From contig CABSIA010000035.1 of the NCBI GenBank assembly GCA_902477645.1, positions 1-21,914 on the forward strand: DNA of 21,914 nt, read 5' to 3'. The stretch is from an uncultured Prevotella sp. Lineage in GTDB: Bacteria; Bacteroidota; Bacteroidia; Bacteroidales; Bacteroidaceae. The number at the start of each line of letters is the position of its first letter. Position 1 is the stretch's first letter. Shown here in pieces: positions 7,966-15,246 of the stretch. The translations under genes were made by a program, and so were the position numbers. Below the pieces are notes generated by a model. It searched no databases and was not told where the DNA came from. It saw only the letters and a list, made by a program, of their open reading frames with translations.

Positions 7966-9585
7966 TCATTTCATTTTTGTTATGCCACCTATAATGTTTT
8001 TCACCACGCTGACCATCTGCGCCATCTCCTCCACGCAACACCATTCGTAGATGCTGTGCTCGCTCTGCTGACCAGAATAGATACATGGACCGCCGGGAAT
8101 CATGTCGGGCATACGTGCTGAAAGCATTGCGGAGGTTGTGCCGCCACGCTCATGACGGGGAACGGCAACCATAAACTCCTTTGCTGCCGCCTTGGTTATA
8201 AGCTGTGGGACGTACTCCGGCATGGAGTATGCGATGTTCTCGTATTGCAGTGCCGGCTCGCTACGTGTCACCTTCACAAAGGGGAAAGCACGGCTTGTCT
8301 TCACGAATGCGCTGTCAAGATATTGGCGCAGGGTGTCTCCCTCGTTCTTGTCGAAATAGCGGAGACGTATTTTTGCGATGTATTCGTCACGGATTTCCTT
8401 GCCAGTACTGTCCTTAGGATGCTCGCAGGAATAGCAATGTATATAGCCTTTCTTTCCTGCACTTGCACTCGGATGTACCGAAGGTGGCAGACAACCTATA
8501 AAATAAGACGAGGCTGTGAGCGCGTCACCGTATTTGTTTTCAAGGCCGTGGCTTGGATGTGCCATGTTTCCCTTGAAATGGACAGTCTGGCCTATGGCCG
8601 TGAAATTGGCAACAGAGAAGGCATGAGGATCATCACCATCAACATCTATGACGATGTCTGGTCTTGTCCCAAACACTTTCGGGTCGTAACGGTATGCGGC
8701 CTTGCCGACATCCTCGTTCTGCGAAAGCATCACCATCACGCGTCCGTGCTTGAACTTCGGGTTCTTGATGATTTCCTCCAGCATGGTTACAAGCACCGTA
8801 CAGCCGGTCTTATCGTCTGCGCCAAGCAGTGTTGTGCCGTCACTCGTGATGATGGTCTTCCCTTTCAAGTCCTTGAGATGTGCGCCCTGAGGCATATCAG
8901 GACTGAGGGTGATGCCGTTGCCGAGAGTGATTGTACCGCCGTCATAGTTGCGGTGCACCTGTGGCTTTATCCCTTTGCCGGGTGCTTCCGGCGTGACATC
9001 CATGTGTGCCATGAAGAGAATTGAGGGGACTTCTTCCTTTATGTTTGAGGGGATATCCACATAGATATACTGGTCGTCGGAGAGGGTCACCTTGACATCA
9101 TTGCCTCCGAAAGACTTTATCTCATTATATATATGAGAAGCTATTTTCCTCTGCCCCTCCGTCATAGGGAACGACTGCGGGTCAGAATCGTCTATGGACT
9201 GGCTTTCAATCGTGGCGTAAGAGAGGAATCGCTTCTCTACCTTGGCTGTCCGCTGGGCAACGACATTTACAGGAACTTTCAGCTTTGGAAGCGAAGCGGA
9301 CAAGGAAAAAGGCCTTTGAGCCAGATTTGAAACTTGCCGAGAACCGGCAGTTCCTACAGGTTTTACTCTGGGGACAACTTGCGGATGCACCTGAGGAACA
9401 TTGCGTGGAAGGTTACCGGCGGCATGGATGGCACCAGTTACTATAGCACCTTTTGCGGCATTCCTCGCAGTCTTCGCACCTTTGAAGAATTGTTTGACCT
9501 GTGCATCGGCATCTAAGGACACAATACAACATGTCAGCGACAACACCGCCGATACAATACCAAACCTAAACATTGAACATTTCAT
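7966..9585 (-). CDS. Exported peptidase T-like M20 metallopeptidase
   Basis: About 539 residues from the ATG at 9585; a GTG at 9603 would add six. The catalytic body matches PepT (tripeptide aminopeptidase, M20B). In this numbering: zinc-site MAHMD (H194, D196), bridging GADDKTG (D257), catalytic/metal pair N-E-D (E291, D292; usually E-E), VDGDD (D316), HPSHG (H343), RGGTT, and SEHSIYEW (H510). PepT is normally a cytosolic protein of about 410 residues. Here a signal peptide (FGIVSAVLSLTCCIVSLDADA) and a basic, Pro/Val-rich linker of about 95 residues (PRNVPQVHPQVVPRVKP) precede it, so it should act in the periplasm or outside. Likely co-transcribed with the TPR gene. Confidence 0.88.
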   Translation of the reverse strand: MKCSMFRFGIVSAVLSLTCCIVSLDADAQVKQFFKGAKTARNAAKGAIVTGAIHAAGNLPRNVPQVHPQVVPRVKPVGTAGSRQVSNLAQRPFSLSASLPKLKVPVNVVAQRTAKVEKRFLSYATIESQSIDDSDPQSFPMTEGQRKIASHIYNEIKSFGGNDVKVTLSDDQYIYVDIPSNIKEEVPSILFMAHMDVTPEAPGKGIKPQVHRNYDGGTITLGNGITLSPDMPQGAHLKDLKGKTIITSDGTTLLGADDKTGCTVLVTMLEEIIKNPKFKHGRVMVMLSQNEDVGKAAYRYDPKVFGTRPDIVIDVDGDDPHAFSVANFTAIGQTVHFKGNMAHPSHGLENKYGDALTASSYFIGCLPPSVHPSASAGKKGYIHCYSCEHPKDSTGKEIRDEYIAKIRLRYFDKNEGDTLRQYLDSAFVKTSRAFPFVKVTRSEPALQYENIAYSMPEYVPQLITKAAAKEFMVAVPRHERGGTTSAMLSARMPDMIPGGPCIYSGQQSEHSIYEWCCVEEMAQMVSVVKNIIGGITKMK

Positions 9586-9658
9586 AGTTTTACTGTTTTG
9601 CACCCTGCCCGTCTCCCTGCGTCAGAGCTAAAAATAAAGGGCCAGTAGAACTATATAC

Positions 9659-9696
9659 AAAAAAGCGTGGAGACCGTACAATTGCCCGTCCCACAC
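9659..9696 (-). terminator. T-tailed hairpin terminator upstream of the M20 peptidase gene
   Basis: On the minus strand GTGTGGGAC (9696-9688), a 13-base loop and GTCTCCACGC (9674-9665) form a stem with one bulged U, followed directly by six T (9664-9659). This is the only classic Rho-independent terminator here. It lies about 75 bases before the peptidase ATG, so it either ends an upstream small RNA or acts as a leader attenuator. An upstream GCGTGG at about 9752-9747 could compete for CCACGC. Confidence 0.65.
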
Positions 9697-9738
9697 TCTG
9701 AGGCTTCTCGCATTGCCCATCTTAGTTGAACGAGCAAC
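9693..9738 (-). repeat. Inverted noncoding repeat, copy 1 (minus orientation)
   Basis: Read on the minus strand this copy runs GTTGCTCGTTCAACTAAGAT, then GGGCAATGCGAGAAGCC, then TCAGAGTGT. It aligns over about 46 bases with the plus-strand copy at 9864-9911, sharing CTAAGATG, TGCGAGAA and TCAGAGTGT. Within this copy GCGTTGC/GCAATGC pair around the CTAAGATG loop, so it can fold as a hairpin just before the terminator. Confidence 0.55.
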
Positions 9739-9863
9739 GCAGAACCCACGCCGATGTGTTTATATAATTATCCCTATACACCCGCAAAACACACCTTAAA
9801 TATTATTAGGGTATGTATACAAGTATATACGGATGCCTATAAAACATCCCATGAGCATCTACC

Positions 9864-9911
9864 GTTGCCATGTTCCGACTAAGATGAAATTTTGCGAGAA
9901 TTTCAGAGTGT
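9864..9911 (+). repeat. Inverted noncoding repeat, copy 2 (plus orientation)
   Basis: The plus strand reads GTTGCCATGTTCCGACTAAG, ATGAAATTTTGCGAGAATTT, CAGAGTGT. It shares the blocks CTAAGATG, TGCGAGAA and TCAGAGTGT with the minus-strand copy at 9693-9738. GAAATT/AATTTC form a 6-bp hairpin around TTGCGAG. Different stem bases with a kept loop, compared with copy 1, suggest that structure is conserved. Confidence 0.55.
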
Positions 9912-10097
9912 CAAGAACAAAGCGCATGTAAACGCTTTTCCATAAATAGTAATCCCTATCCCACCCGAATGCGCCGCAGAATAAGGATATAGCTCCCCAT
10001 CTTTGGCCCGGCGTAGGTGTACCGTTTTCCTTAGGGGTATTTAGCTGACTTTTCAGCACTTTCCACAAAGAATTAACAAGTACTCCGAGATTTGCTG

Positions 10098-10105
10098 CAA
10101 AGATA
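10098..10105 (-). promoter_or_regulatory. Possible promoter -7 box for a noncoding transcript
   Basis: TATCTTTG followed by CAGC on the minus strand is a perfect -7 element, of the same form as those before the thioesterase, GH128-like and AAA genes. No TTG lies 19-20 bases upstream, only a T-run, so the call is weaker. It would drive leftward transcription of the noncoding region to the terminator at 9659. Confidence 0.4.
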
Positions 10106-10346
10106 ACATATTTTTTTGAAAAAAGTAAAAACATGGTGTTAAAATTTAAGGGGCCGTTAAAAAGATTGCATTTTATCTGCACTCGGCTAAAAAATCAAAA
10201 AACAGACAAAGCTAATTTATAGCCCACCTTAAGCAGCGTTGTTATCCAGCTCATTTGTTTTCAACGGATTAACTGTAAAATTAACGAATTATCAAGAAAT
10301 AAAATTATCCGCAAAAACATTCATATAAAAAACGCTATAAAAAGCC

Positions 10347-10430
10347 CAAGCGGGTTCAATGGCACATGCAAGCGGGTTCAATGGCACATGAACCCGCTTG
10401 CATGTGCCATTGAACCCGCTTGCATTTTTT
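10347..10430. terminator. Very long perfect hairpin after the men operon, two alternative folds
   Basis: A 22-base unit (starting CAAGCGGGTTC, ending GGCACATG) occurs twice in tandem (10347-10368, 10369-10390) and once inverted (10401-10422), with an inverted 10-base piece between (10391-10400). Arms 10347-10378 and 10391-10422 pair over 32 bp without a mismatch around a 12-base loop. Alternatively 10369-10390 pairs with 10401-10422 (22 bp, 10-base loop). T-runs follow on the plus strand (10425-10430) and GGGCTTTTT follows on the minus strand, so it can stop transcription both ways. It is the probable end of the men transcript, about 205 bases past menE. Confidence 0.75.
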
Positions 10431-10634
10431 AATATTTATTCCGGTATATCCATAAACCTCTTCAATTTGCTTCCTCTGCCCAAACTCATTTTTTTCTCTG
10501 TGACGCTATATGGACTTCATATTTTTCTGATGCCACAGACAGAGTTATTTTGAATAAGCCTGAAAAGCGGTAAAAAGCATGTATGGGCACAACAAAGACT
10601 GTATTTATTTCTTGCGGCCGCATATATAGAGGTC

Positions 10635-11621
10635 CTACAGGTTTTGCGACCGCAGCGCCAATCTTGCAGCCTCTGCCCGCGCAGGCTTTCCTGTAGCCGT
10701 AGTTGGAACTGCGCCAACATGCACAACAGCCTTGGGCTGCCAATAATGAGGCAACACACTGCGGCAAGTGGCGGCAACGCCATCAGTGTCCATGTCTTCG
10801 GTAAGCAGAACAACCTCCTCACCAAACTTTTTTGACGGGCGCTTGGTCACTATAAATGGCTTCGAAAGATGTGATGCCAACACCATCTCCACGTCCTCGA
10901 TTTGTATCTTCACACCTCCCGAACAAATAACATTGTCCAAACGTCCGAGTATGCGGAAACGTTTTCTGCCTGCGCTCTCGTCAATGACGGCAATGTCGTG
11001 AGTGTGGAGAGTTTGCGGACAAACCAAGGGGGCATCAATAACAAGACAACCATTGCCGGCAAGCGATATTCCGACACCGGGCAACGGCTCATACCATTGG
11101 CTGTAGCCGTTGCCGTCGATTCGGCGGAGGGCTATGTGCGACAAAGTCTCTGTCATGCCGTATGAGCTCCACACCGCATTGGGAAAAGTCTGCAGCACAG
11201 CCTCCATATCCTTGTCAATGGCGCCGCCACCTATGAGTATGTGTTTTATGTTTTTGATCTTACGGCACTGGTCTGCGTCCGAAAGCGAATTGTAGACCTG
11301 CATGGGCACCATGGCGGCAAAATCTATACCGCAATCAACCGTCTGCAGAGGATTTCCAGAAGGCGGCACGCAAATCATGTCAAGTCCGCAAACAAGACTC
11401 CTGACAACCATCATCTTGCCGGCAATGTAATCCATTGGCAGACACACAAGAGCCTTGTCGCCAGATTTTAACCCCAGTGCCTTGCACGTCATCCGTGCCG
11501 AGGCCTCCATGCGTGCCTTCTCCGCCATCATCAGCTTCGGCTTGCCTGTAGAGCCACTTGTATATACGGGCACACAGTCGTTGGCATCATGCCATTGGGC
11601 TATAAACTCCTCAATTTCCAT
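10635..11621 (-). CDS. menE: o-Succinylbenzoate-CoA ligase
   Basis: Adenylate-forming enzyme that activates o-succinylbenzoate to its CoA thioester with ATP, the step before MenB in menaquinone synthesis. From the ATG at 11621 it has about 328 residues, shorter than the 450-490 of E. coli or Bacillus MenE, because the N-terminal subdomain is reduced, as I recall for Bacteroidetes forms. Motifs: phosphate-binding YTSGSTGKPK (residues 20-29), YGMTET (154-159), the hinge region ILGRLDNVICSGGVKI, and the late TATGKPAR with the acylation lysine. A GTG at 11654 is in frame but overlaps menC by 44 bases; the ATG overlaps it by 11. Last gene of the operon. Confidence 0.93.
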   Translation of the reverse strand: MEIEEFIAQWHDANDCVPVYTSGSTGKPKLMMAEKARMEASARMTCKALGLKSGDKALVCLPMDYIAGKMMVVRSLVCGLDMICVPPSGNPLQTVDCGIDFAAMVPMQVYNSLSDADQCRKIKNIKHILIGGGAIDKDMEAVLQTFPNAVWSSYGMTETLSHIALRRIDGNGYSQWYEPLPGVGISLAGNGCLVIDAPLVCPQTLHTHDIAVIDESAGRKRFRILGRLDNVICSGGVKIQIEDVEMVLASHLSKPFIVTKRPSKKFGEEVVLLTEDMDTDGVAATCRSVLPHYWQPKAVVHVGAVPTTATGKPARAEAARLALRSQNL

Positions 11622-12690
11622 AATTAATTGGTTTAAACCACATTCTCTCGCCACGCAATTCTATCGGCATTTCCACATTTTCTGTAAAAAGCTGTCCTGT
11701 TCCCAATCCTTGCGGCATGATACCGGTTCCGGGATAGGTTTTTGCGGCAAGATGAGCTATGGCGTTTAGCCCTACATTGCTCTCCAACGCACTTGTCATC
11801 CACGAGCCTATACCGCGCTCACGAGCCAAAGAGACCCACTCCGCAGTTCCTGCCATGCCTCCATGCAGCGACGGCTTCAGCACAATGTACTGCGGGCGTA
11901 TGGTGTCAAGCAGCATCTCTTTCATAGGGCGCAGGTTTACGCCAATCAGTTCCTCGTCGAGAGCTATGGGAATTGGCGATGAGGCACACAAGCGCGCCAT
12001 ATCGCGCCATTGGCGCTGACGTATGGGCTGCTCTATGGAATGGATGTCATAATGAGCCAATATATCAAGCAGCGCCATGGCCTCGTCTGGGTCGAAGGCG
12101 CCATTGGCATCGAGCCTCAGCTCAACGGCACTTTGCGGAAAAGCCGACCTGAGAATGGACAGCAACTCTACCTCACGGTCAAAACCGATGGCACCGATTT
12201 TTATCTTTATACATTTGAAGCCGTCATCGAGTTTACGCTGCATGCGCTCAAGCATCTGGTCGTAGTCGCCCATCCACACAAGTCCGTTCGTCGGTATTCC
12301 GGCCTCGCCACGGGCAAACGGGGTGTCAAAAAGTGCAAATGAGCCACAGGCGTCAATCTGTGCGAAAGCTGTCTCAAGCCCGAAAAGCATCGACGGATAA
12401 GGGCGCATCATGTCGTAGGGTATACGGCCGGTACGCTCTATCATGTCGCAAAATTGCCGGAGTATGGAGTCGTAGCCCGCAACCTCGTCGCATGAGAGGT
12501 CGGGGAGCGTGGCACACTCCCCCACTCCATGTATGCCATCGTCGGTACAAACATCGACATAACGGCTCAGCCGGGTTGTATATTCACCACGTGATGTCCG
12601 GGCTGGCTGCTTAAATTTCAACGTGCGGTTGGTTATGGAAATTCGAAGCCCCCCTGCCCCCCGACGGGGGGTATCAGAAACTAAAAACAT
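11611..12690 (-). CDS. menC: o-Succinylbenzoate synthase (enolase superfamily)
   Basis: Dehydrates SHCHC to o-succinylbenzoate. About 359 residues with the superfamily acid/base and metal residues: KIK (K162, K164), D194 (LRLDANGAF), E220 (SIEQP), D245 (ALDEE) and K272 (VLKPSLHGG). The family normally begins close to ISITNRTLKFKQPA. Here the only usable start, the ATG at 12690, lies inside a palindromic insertion, which adds MFLVSDTPRRGAGGL before that point. TPRRGAGG is encoded by the G/C palindrome itself. The stop overlaps menE. The catalytic domain looks intact; the effect of the N-terminal addition is unknown. Confidence 0.93.
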   Translation of the reverse strand: MFLVSDTPRRGAGGLRISITNRTLKFKQPARTSRGEYTTRLSRYVDVCTDDGIHGVGECATLPDLSCDEVAGYDSILRQFCDMIERTGRIPYDMMRPYPSMLFGLETAFAQIDACGSFALFDTPFARGEAGIPTNGLVWMGDYDQMLERMQRKLDDGFKCIKIKIGAIGFDREVELLSILRSAFPQSAVELRLDANGAFDPDEAMALLDILAHYDIHSIEQPIRQRQWRDMARLCASSPIPIALDEELIGVNLRPMKEMLLDTIRPQYIVLKPSLHGGMAGTAEWVSLARERGIGSWMTSALESNVGLNAIAHLAAKTYPGTGIMPQGLGTGQLFTENVEMPIELRGERMWFKPINYGN

Positions 12691-12753
12691 AAGTCTTTAA
12701 ACTTTAATCATTAAAACTCTAATCAATATTCCCCCGCCGGGGGGCAGGGGGCC
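12648..12753. mobile_element. MITE-like element with G/C palindromic ends between menB and menC
   Basis: Two near-identical G/C blocks in opposite orientation, GCCCCCCTGCCCCCCGACGG at 12648-12667 (continuing to 12673) and its inverse at 12728-12753, enclose about 54 bases of AT-rich DNA (TTTAAACTTTAATCATTAAA). Each block is itself a palindrome (CCCCCCGACGGGGGG). The composition is sharply different from the flanking genes. Such CCCCSGNCGGGG blocks recur between genes in Bacteroidetes to my recollection. No transposase is present, so this would be a non-autonomous element. It touches the menB stop region and carries the menC start. Confidence 0.65.
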
Positions 12754-12756
12754 TCC

Positions 12757-13581
12757 CTATGGAAATATCGGATACTGATCGAAATCGGGCTTACGCTTCT
12801 CAAGGAACGCGCGTCCGCCTTCCTGCGCCTCGTCCATTGTGTAGTATAGCATCGTGGCATCGCCCGCCAGCTCCTGTATTCCAGCCTGTCCGTCGAGTTC
12901 GGCATTGAGTCCGGCCTTTATCATTCTCAGTGCAAGCGGACTGCGCTCCATCATTGTCTCAGCCCATTCCACACAAGTATCCTCCAGCTCACCGAACGGC
13001 ACCACCTTGTTTACCATTCCCATCTGCTCAGCCTCACGCGCTGTGTACTGACGGCACAGGAACCATATCTCACGGGCTTTTTTCTGTCCGACCATACGCG
13101 CAAGATATGACGCACCGAAACCTGCGTCAAAACTTCCTACCTTTGGACCTGTCTGTCCGAAAATTGCATTCTCGCTTGCTATCGTAAGGTCGCACATGAC
13201 GTGGAGCACATGACCGCCACCAATAGCATAGCCGTTTACCATGGCTATTACAGGCTTTGGCAACCGCCTGATCTGCATCTGCACATCAAGAACATTCAGA
13301 CGCGGCACACCGTCAGCACCAACATATCCTCCCCGCCCCTTCACATTCATGTCGCCACCGGCACAAAAAGCCTTGTCGCCCGCACCGGTAAGTATAACAA
13401 CCCTGATGCCGGCTGTCTCACGGCAATAGGCAAATGCCTGCGACATCTCCCACGTTGTAAGCGGCGTAAAGGCGTTGCGGTAGCGCTCACGGTTGATCGT
13501 TATCTTCGCAATGTGGTTATACTCTTCAAACAGTATCTCCTTGAAGTCAAAACCCTCAATGGTTTTCCAGTTTCTTTCCAT
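12757..13581 (-). CDS. menB: 1,4-Dihydroxy-2-naphthoyl-CoA synthase
   Basis: Crotonase-fold enzyme that closes the second ring of the quinone, converting o-succinylbenzoyl-CoA to DHNA-CoA. The full family length of 274 residues runs from the ATG at 13581. Signatures: AFCAGGDMNVKGRGGYVG (CoA and oxyanion-hole region), MVNGYAIGGGHVLHVMCDL, GQTGPKVGSFDAGFGASYLA with the catalytic Asp, KKAREIWFLCRQY, and the C-terminal FLEKRKPDFDQYPIFP that reaches into a neighbouring subunit. It begins 13 bases after the menD stop. Its TAG stop (12757-12759) lies just outside the palindromic element. Confidence 0.97.
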   Translation of the reverse strand: MERNWKTIEGFDFKEILFEEYNHIAKITINRERYRNAFTPLTTWEMSQAFAYCRETAGIRVVILTGAGDKAFCAGGDMNVKGRGGYVGADGVPRLNVLDVQMQIRRLPKPVIAMVNGYAIGGGHVLHVMCDLTIASENAIFGQTGPKVGSFDAGFGASYLARMVGQKKAREIWFLCRQYTAREAEQMGMVNKVVPFGELEDTCVEWAETMMERSPLALRMIKAGLNAELDGQAGIQELAGDATMLYYTMDEAQEGGRAFLEKRKPDFDQYPIFP

Positions 13582-13594
13582 AGTTGGTATATTT

Positions 13595-15235
13595 TTATTT
13601 TAAAATGTTTTCATATTCCCGCTGGTCGTCCTCATCGTCGGTCACGACCTCAAGCAGCATAGGCGACGGACAGCGCTCATCAACAAGCCAGCTAATGCCG
13701 TCTGCCAATTCGCCGGCATACGTTACCCGACGATATGCCACGCCGTTTTGCATACAGACACCCTCGGCTGTTGTATTGTGGCGCGCCATCACGTAGCTGT
13801 CGCATGCGGGGCTGTCCTCAAGATTGCGGAACCTTCTGAATATTCCGCCACAACCATTGTTGACAAGCAGAATGCGGAAGTTGCCGCATAATCCGGAATG
13901 CCACAGAGCGTTGGCGTCGTAGAAAAAGCTGAGGTCTCCAATGATACAGGCTACGGGAACAGGCGACATGAGCGAATAGCCAGCAGCCGTAGACAGCGAG
14001 CCTTCGATGCCGCTGACACCACGGTTTACAAACAGATAACGGTCGGAGAACAACTGGGCTATACGCACAGACATGCTGTTTCCGACATGAACATCGAACG
14101 GCTTGCCCTTTATGGCACTAAAAAATTCCTTTATAGCTGCCGTCTGTGAATAGGCTGGCTCATAGCTTTGTATATTTTTAAGGCACTCAGCTTTTAGCTT
14201 TTGCCATCTCTGAACCCATTCGCCAGCAGGAATATTTTTACATACATTGGCAACTTCTCTCAATACCGTCGACACATCTGCCACAACCACATCCGTGGCA
14301 TTCATCAGCACATCAGAAATACCTTCCGAGCGACTTACCACGATACACCTTTCAGGCTTGCTCTTCTGCAAAAATCCAAGCATAGGTTTGCTAAGCAAAT
14401 GTCCGCCTACATACAAAATTGCATCGGGCAGATAACCGTCACAGCATTCCACTTTTGCCATCATCACATCGGGCGACGGCAATGGCAAAGAAGAATCATC
14501 AGAAAGTTTCTCAGATATTACAACTGCCTTATCGGAAAGCTGGCGCATAATATCTGCCACTTCTTGAAATTCGTTACGTGGAAGTTGTCCGACAACAATC
14601 ATCGGACGCTCTGCTTTTGCGAATGCAGCCACAATGTTATGAACTTCAACGTTGCAACCTTTTGGCTCCACATAATTTATCCTGCGCTCACAAGGCAATT
14701 CGGCAATAGTGAAATTATACAGCGGCTCAGACACCGGAACATTGATATGTACAGGTCCTGCTCCATGCGATGTCAGCATGGCAAGCGCCTCGTTTACAAT
14801 ACGGTTGCAGTGCCAATGCTCAACTTCGTTATCAGGCTCGGGCAACGATACTGAATATTTCGCCATATTGCCAAACGCACCAGTCTGAGGCAAAGTCTGT
14901 CCCTGCATCTGCCCTATCATAGCCAACGGACGGTCGGCAGAAATAACAAGCAACGGAACATTCTGATAGAAAGCCTCGGCTACGGCAGGCGCTAGCAATG
15001 CTGTGCCACTCGTAACACATACCGCCACAGGCCGCTGCGACGCCAAGGCCAATCCGATGGCATAGAAACCAGCCGAGCGCTCATCGGTTACTGAGACGCA
15101 ACGCATCTTGGGGCACGACGAGAAGTTGTGGGCTAACGGCGCATTGCGGCTGCCCGGACACACAACAACCGTCTTTACGCCATGTGCCGACATCAGCGAT
15201 GTAAGTATGTTTACGTTTAGTTTATCTGAGTACAT
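13595..15235 (-). CDS. menD: SEPHCHC synthase (thiamine-diphosphate enzyme)
   Basis: Joins isochorismate with 2-oxoglutarate, losing CO2, to give SEPHCHC; the first committed step of menaquinone synthesis. 546 residues, the usual length. N-terminal domain: CPGSRNAPL, and VTDERSAGFYAIGLA with the Glu that activates ThDP; VTSGTALLAPAVAEAF; ISADRP. C-terminal cofactor domain: GDLSFFYDANALWHS through LLVNNGCGGIFR, the GD-x(n)-NN motif binding Mg and diphosphate. It starts 11 bases after menF and ends 13 before menB, a tightly packed operon. Confidence 0.97.
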   Translation of the reverse strand: MYSDKLNVNILTSLMSAHGVKTVVVCPGSRNAPLAHNFSSCPKMRCVSVTDERSAGFYAIGLALASQRPVAVCVTSGTALLAPAVAEAFYQNVPLLVISADRPLAMIGQMQGQTLPQTGAFGNMAKYSVSLPEPDNEVEHWHCNRIVNEALAMLTSHGAGPVHINVPVSEPLYNFTIAELPCERRINYVEPKGCNVEVHNIVAAFAKAERPMIVVGQLPRNEFQEVADIMRQLSDKAVVISEKLSDDSSLPLPSPDVMMAKVECCDGYLPDAILYVGGHLLSKPMLGFLQKSKPERCIVVSRSEGISDVLMNATDVVVADVSTVLREVANVCKNIPAGEWVQRWQKLKAECLKNIQSYEPAYSQTAAIKEFFSAIKGKPFDVHVGNSMSVRIAQLFSDRYLFVNRGVSGIEGSLSTAAGYSLMSPVPVACIIGDLSFFYDANALWHSGLCGNFRILLVNNGCGGIFRRFRNLEDSPACDSYVMARHNTTAEGVCMQNGVAYRRVTYAGELADGISWLVDERCPSPMLLEVVTDDEDDQREYENILK

Positions 15236-15246
15236 AATCTTGTTTT

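Larger units (their letters stand above)
9586..10634. other. About 1 kb intergenic region rich in structured noncoding signals
   Basis: No credible protein gene. From right to left on the minus strand it holds the strong hairpin at 10347-10422 after menE, a promoter-like box at 10098-10105, a stretch of about 200 bases with several short hairpins, the inverted pair of repeats (9864-9911 and 9693-9738), and a T-tailed terminator hairpin at 9659-9696. A noncoding RNA of about 430 nt read leftwards from about 10090 to 9659 is possible. The stretches 10183-10340 and 10431-10634 show nothing I can name. Confidence 0.5.

Noticed and set aside
8152..9024. A 290-codon plus-strand open frame
   Set aside because: It is antisense to the conserved M20 peptidase body and Cys-rich without domain sense; a shadow of codon use on the other strand.
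9859..10182. A 107-codon minus-strand open frame in the long intergenic region
   Set aside because: It runs through the -7 box and the repeat copy at 9864-9911, its composition is not protein-like (FAANLGV arises from the promoter box), and it has no start signal. The noncoding explanation fits better.
10347..10422. Short CRISPR array suggested by the tandem 22-base repeats
   Set aside because: The repeats abut with no spacers, one copy is inverted, and no cas genes are near; a hairpin terminator or repeat explains it.
10635..11654. GTG start at 11654 for menE
   Set aside because: It would overlap menC by 44 bases and adds MARECGLNQLI, which does not resemble MenE; the ATG at 11621 is closer to the usual position.
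12723..12905. A 60-codon minus-strand frame over the menB end and the palindrome
   Set aside because: Out of frame with menB and composed of palindrome-derived residues at its end; a by-product of the repeat.
14201..14854. A 217-codon plus-strand open frame
   Set aside because: Lies wholly opposite menD, which has family-wide motifs; no independent signals.
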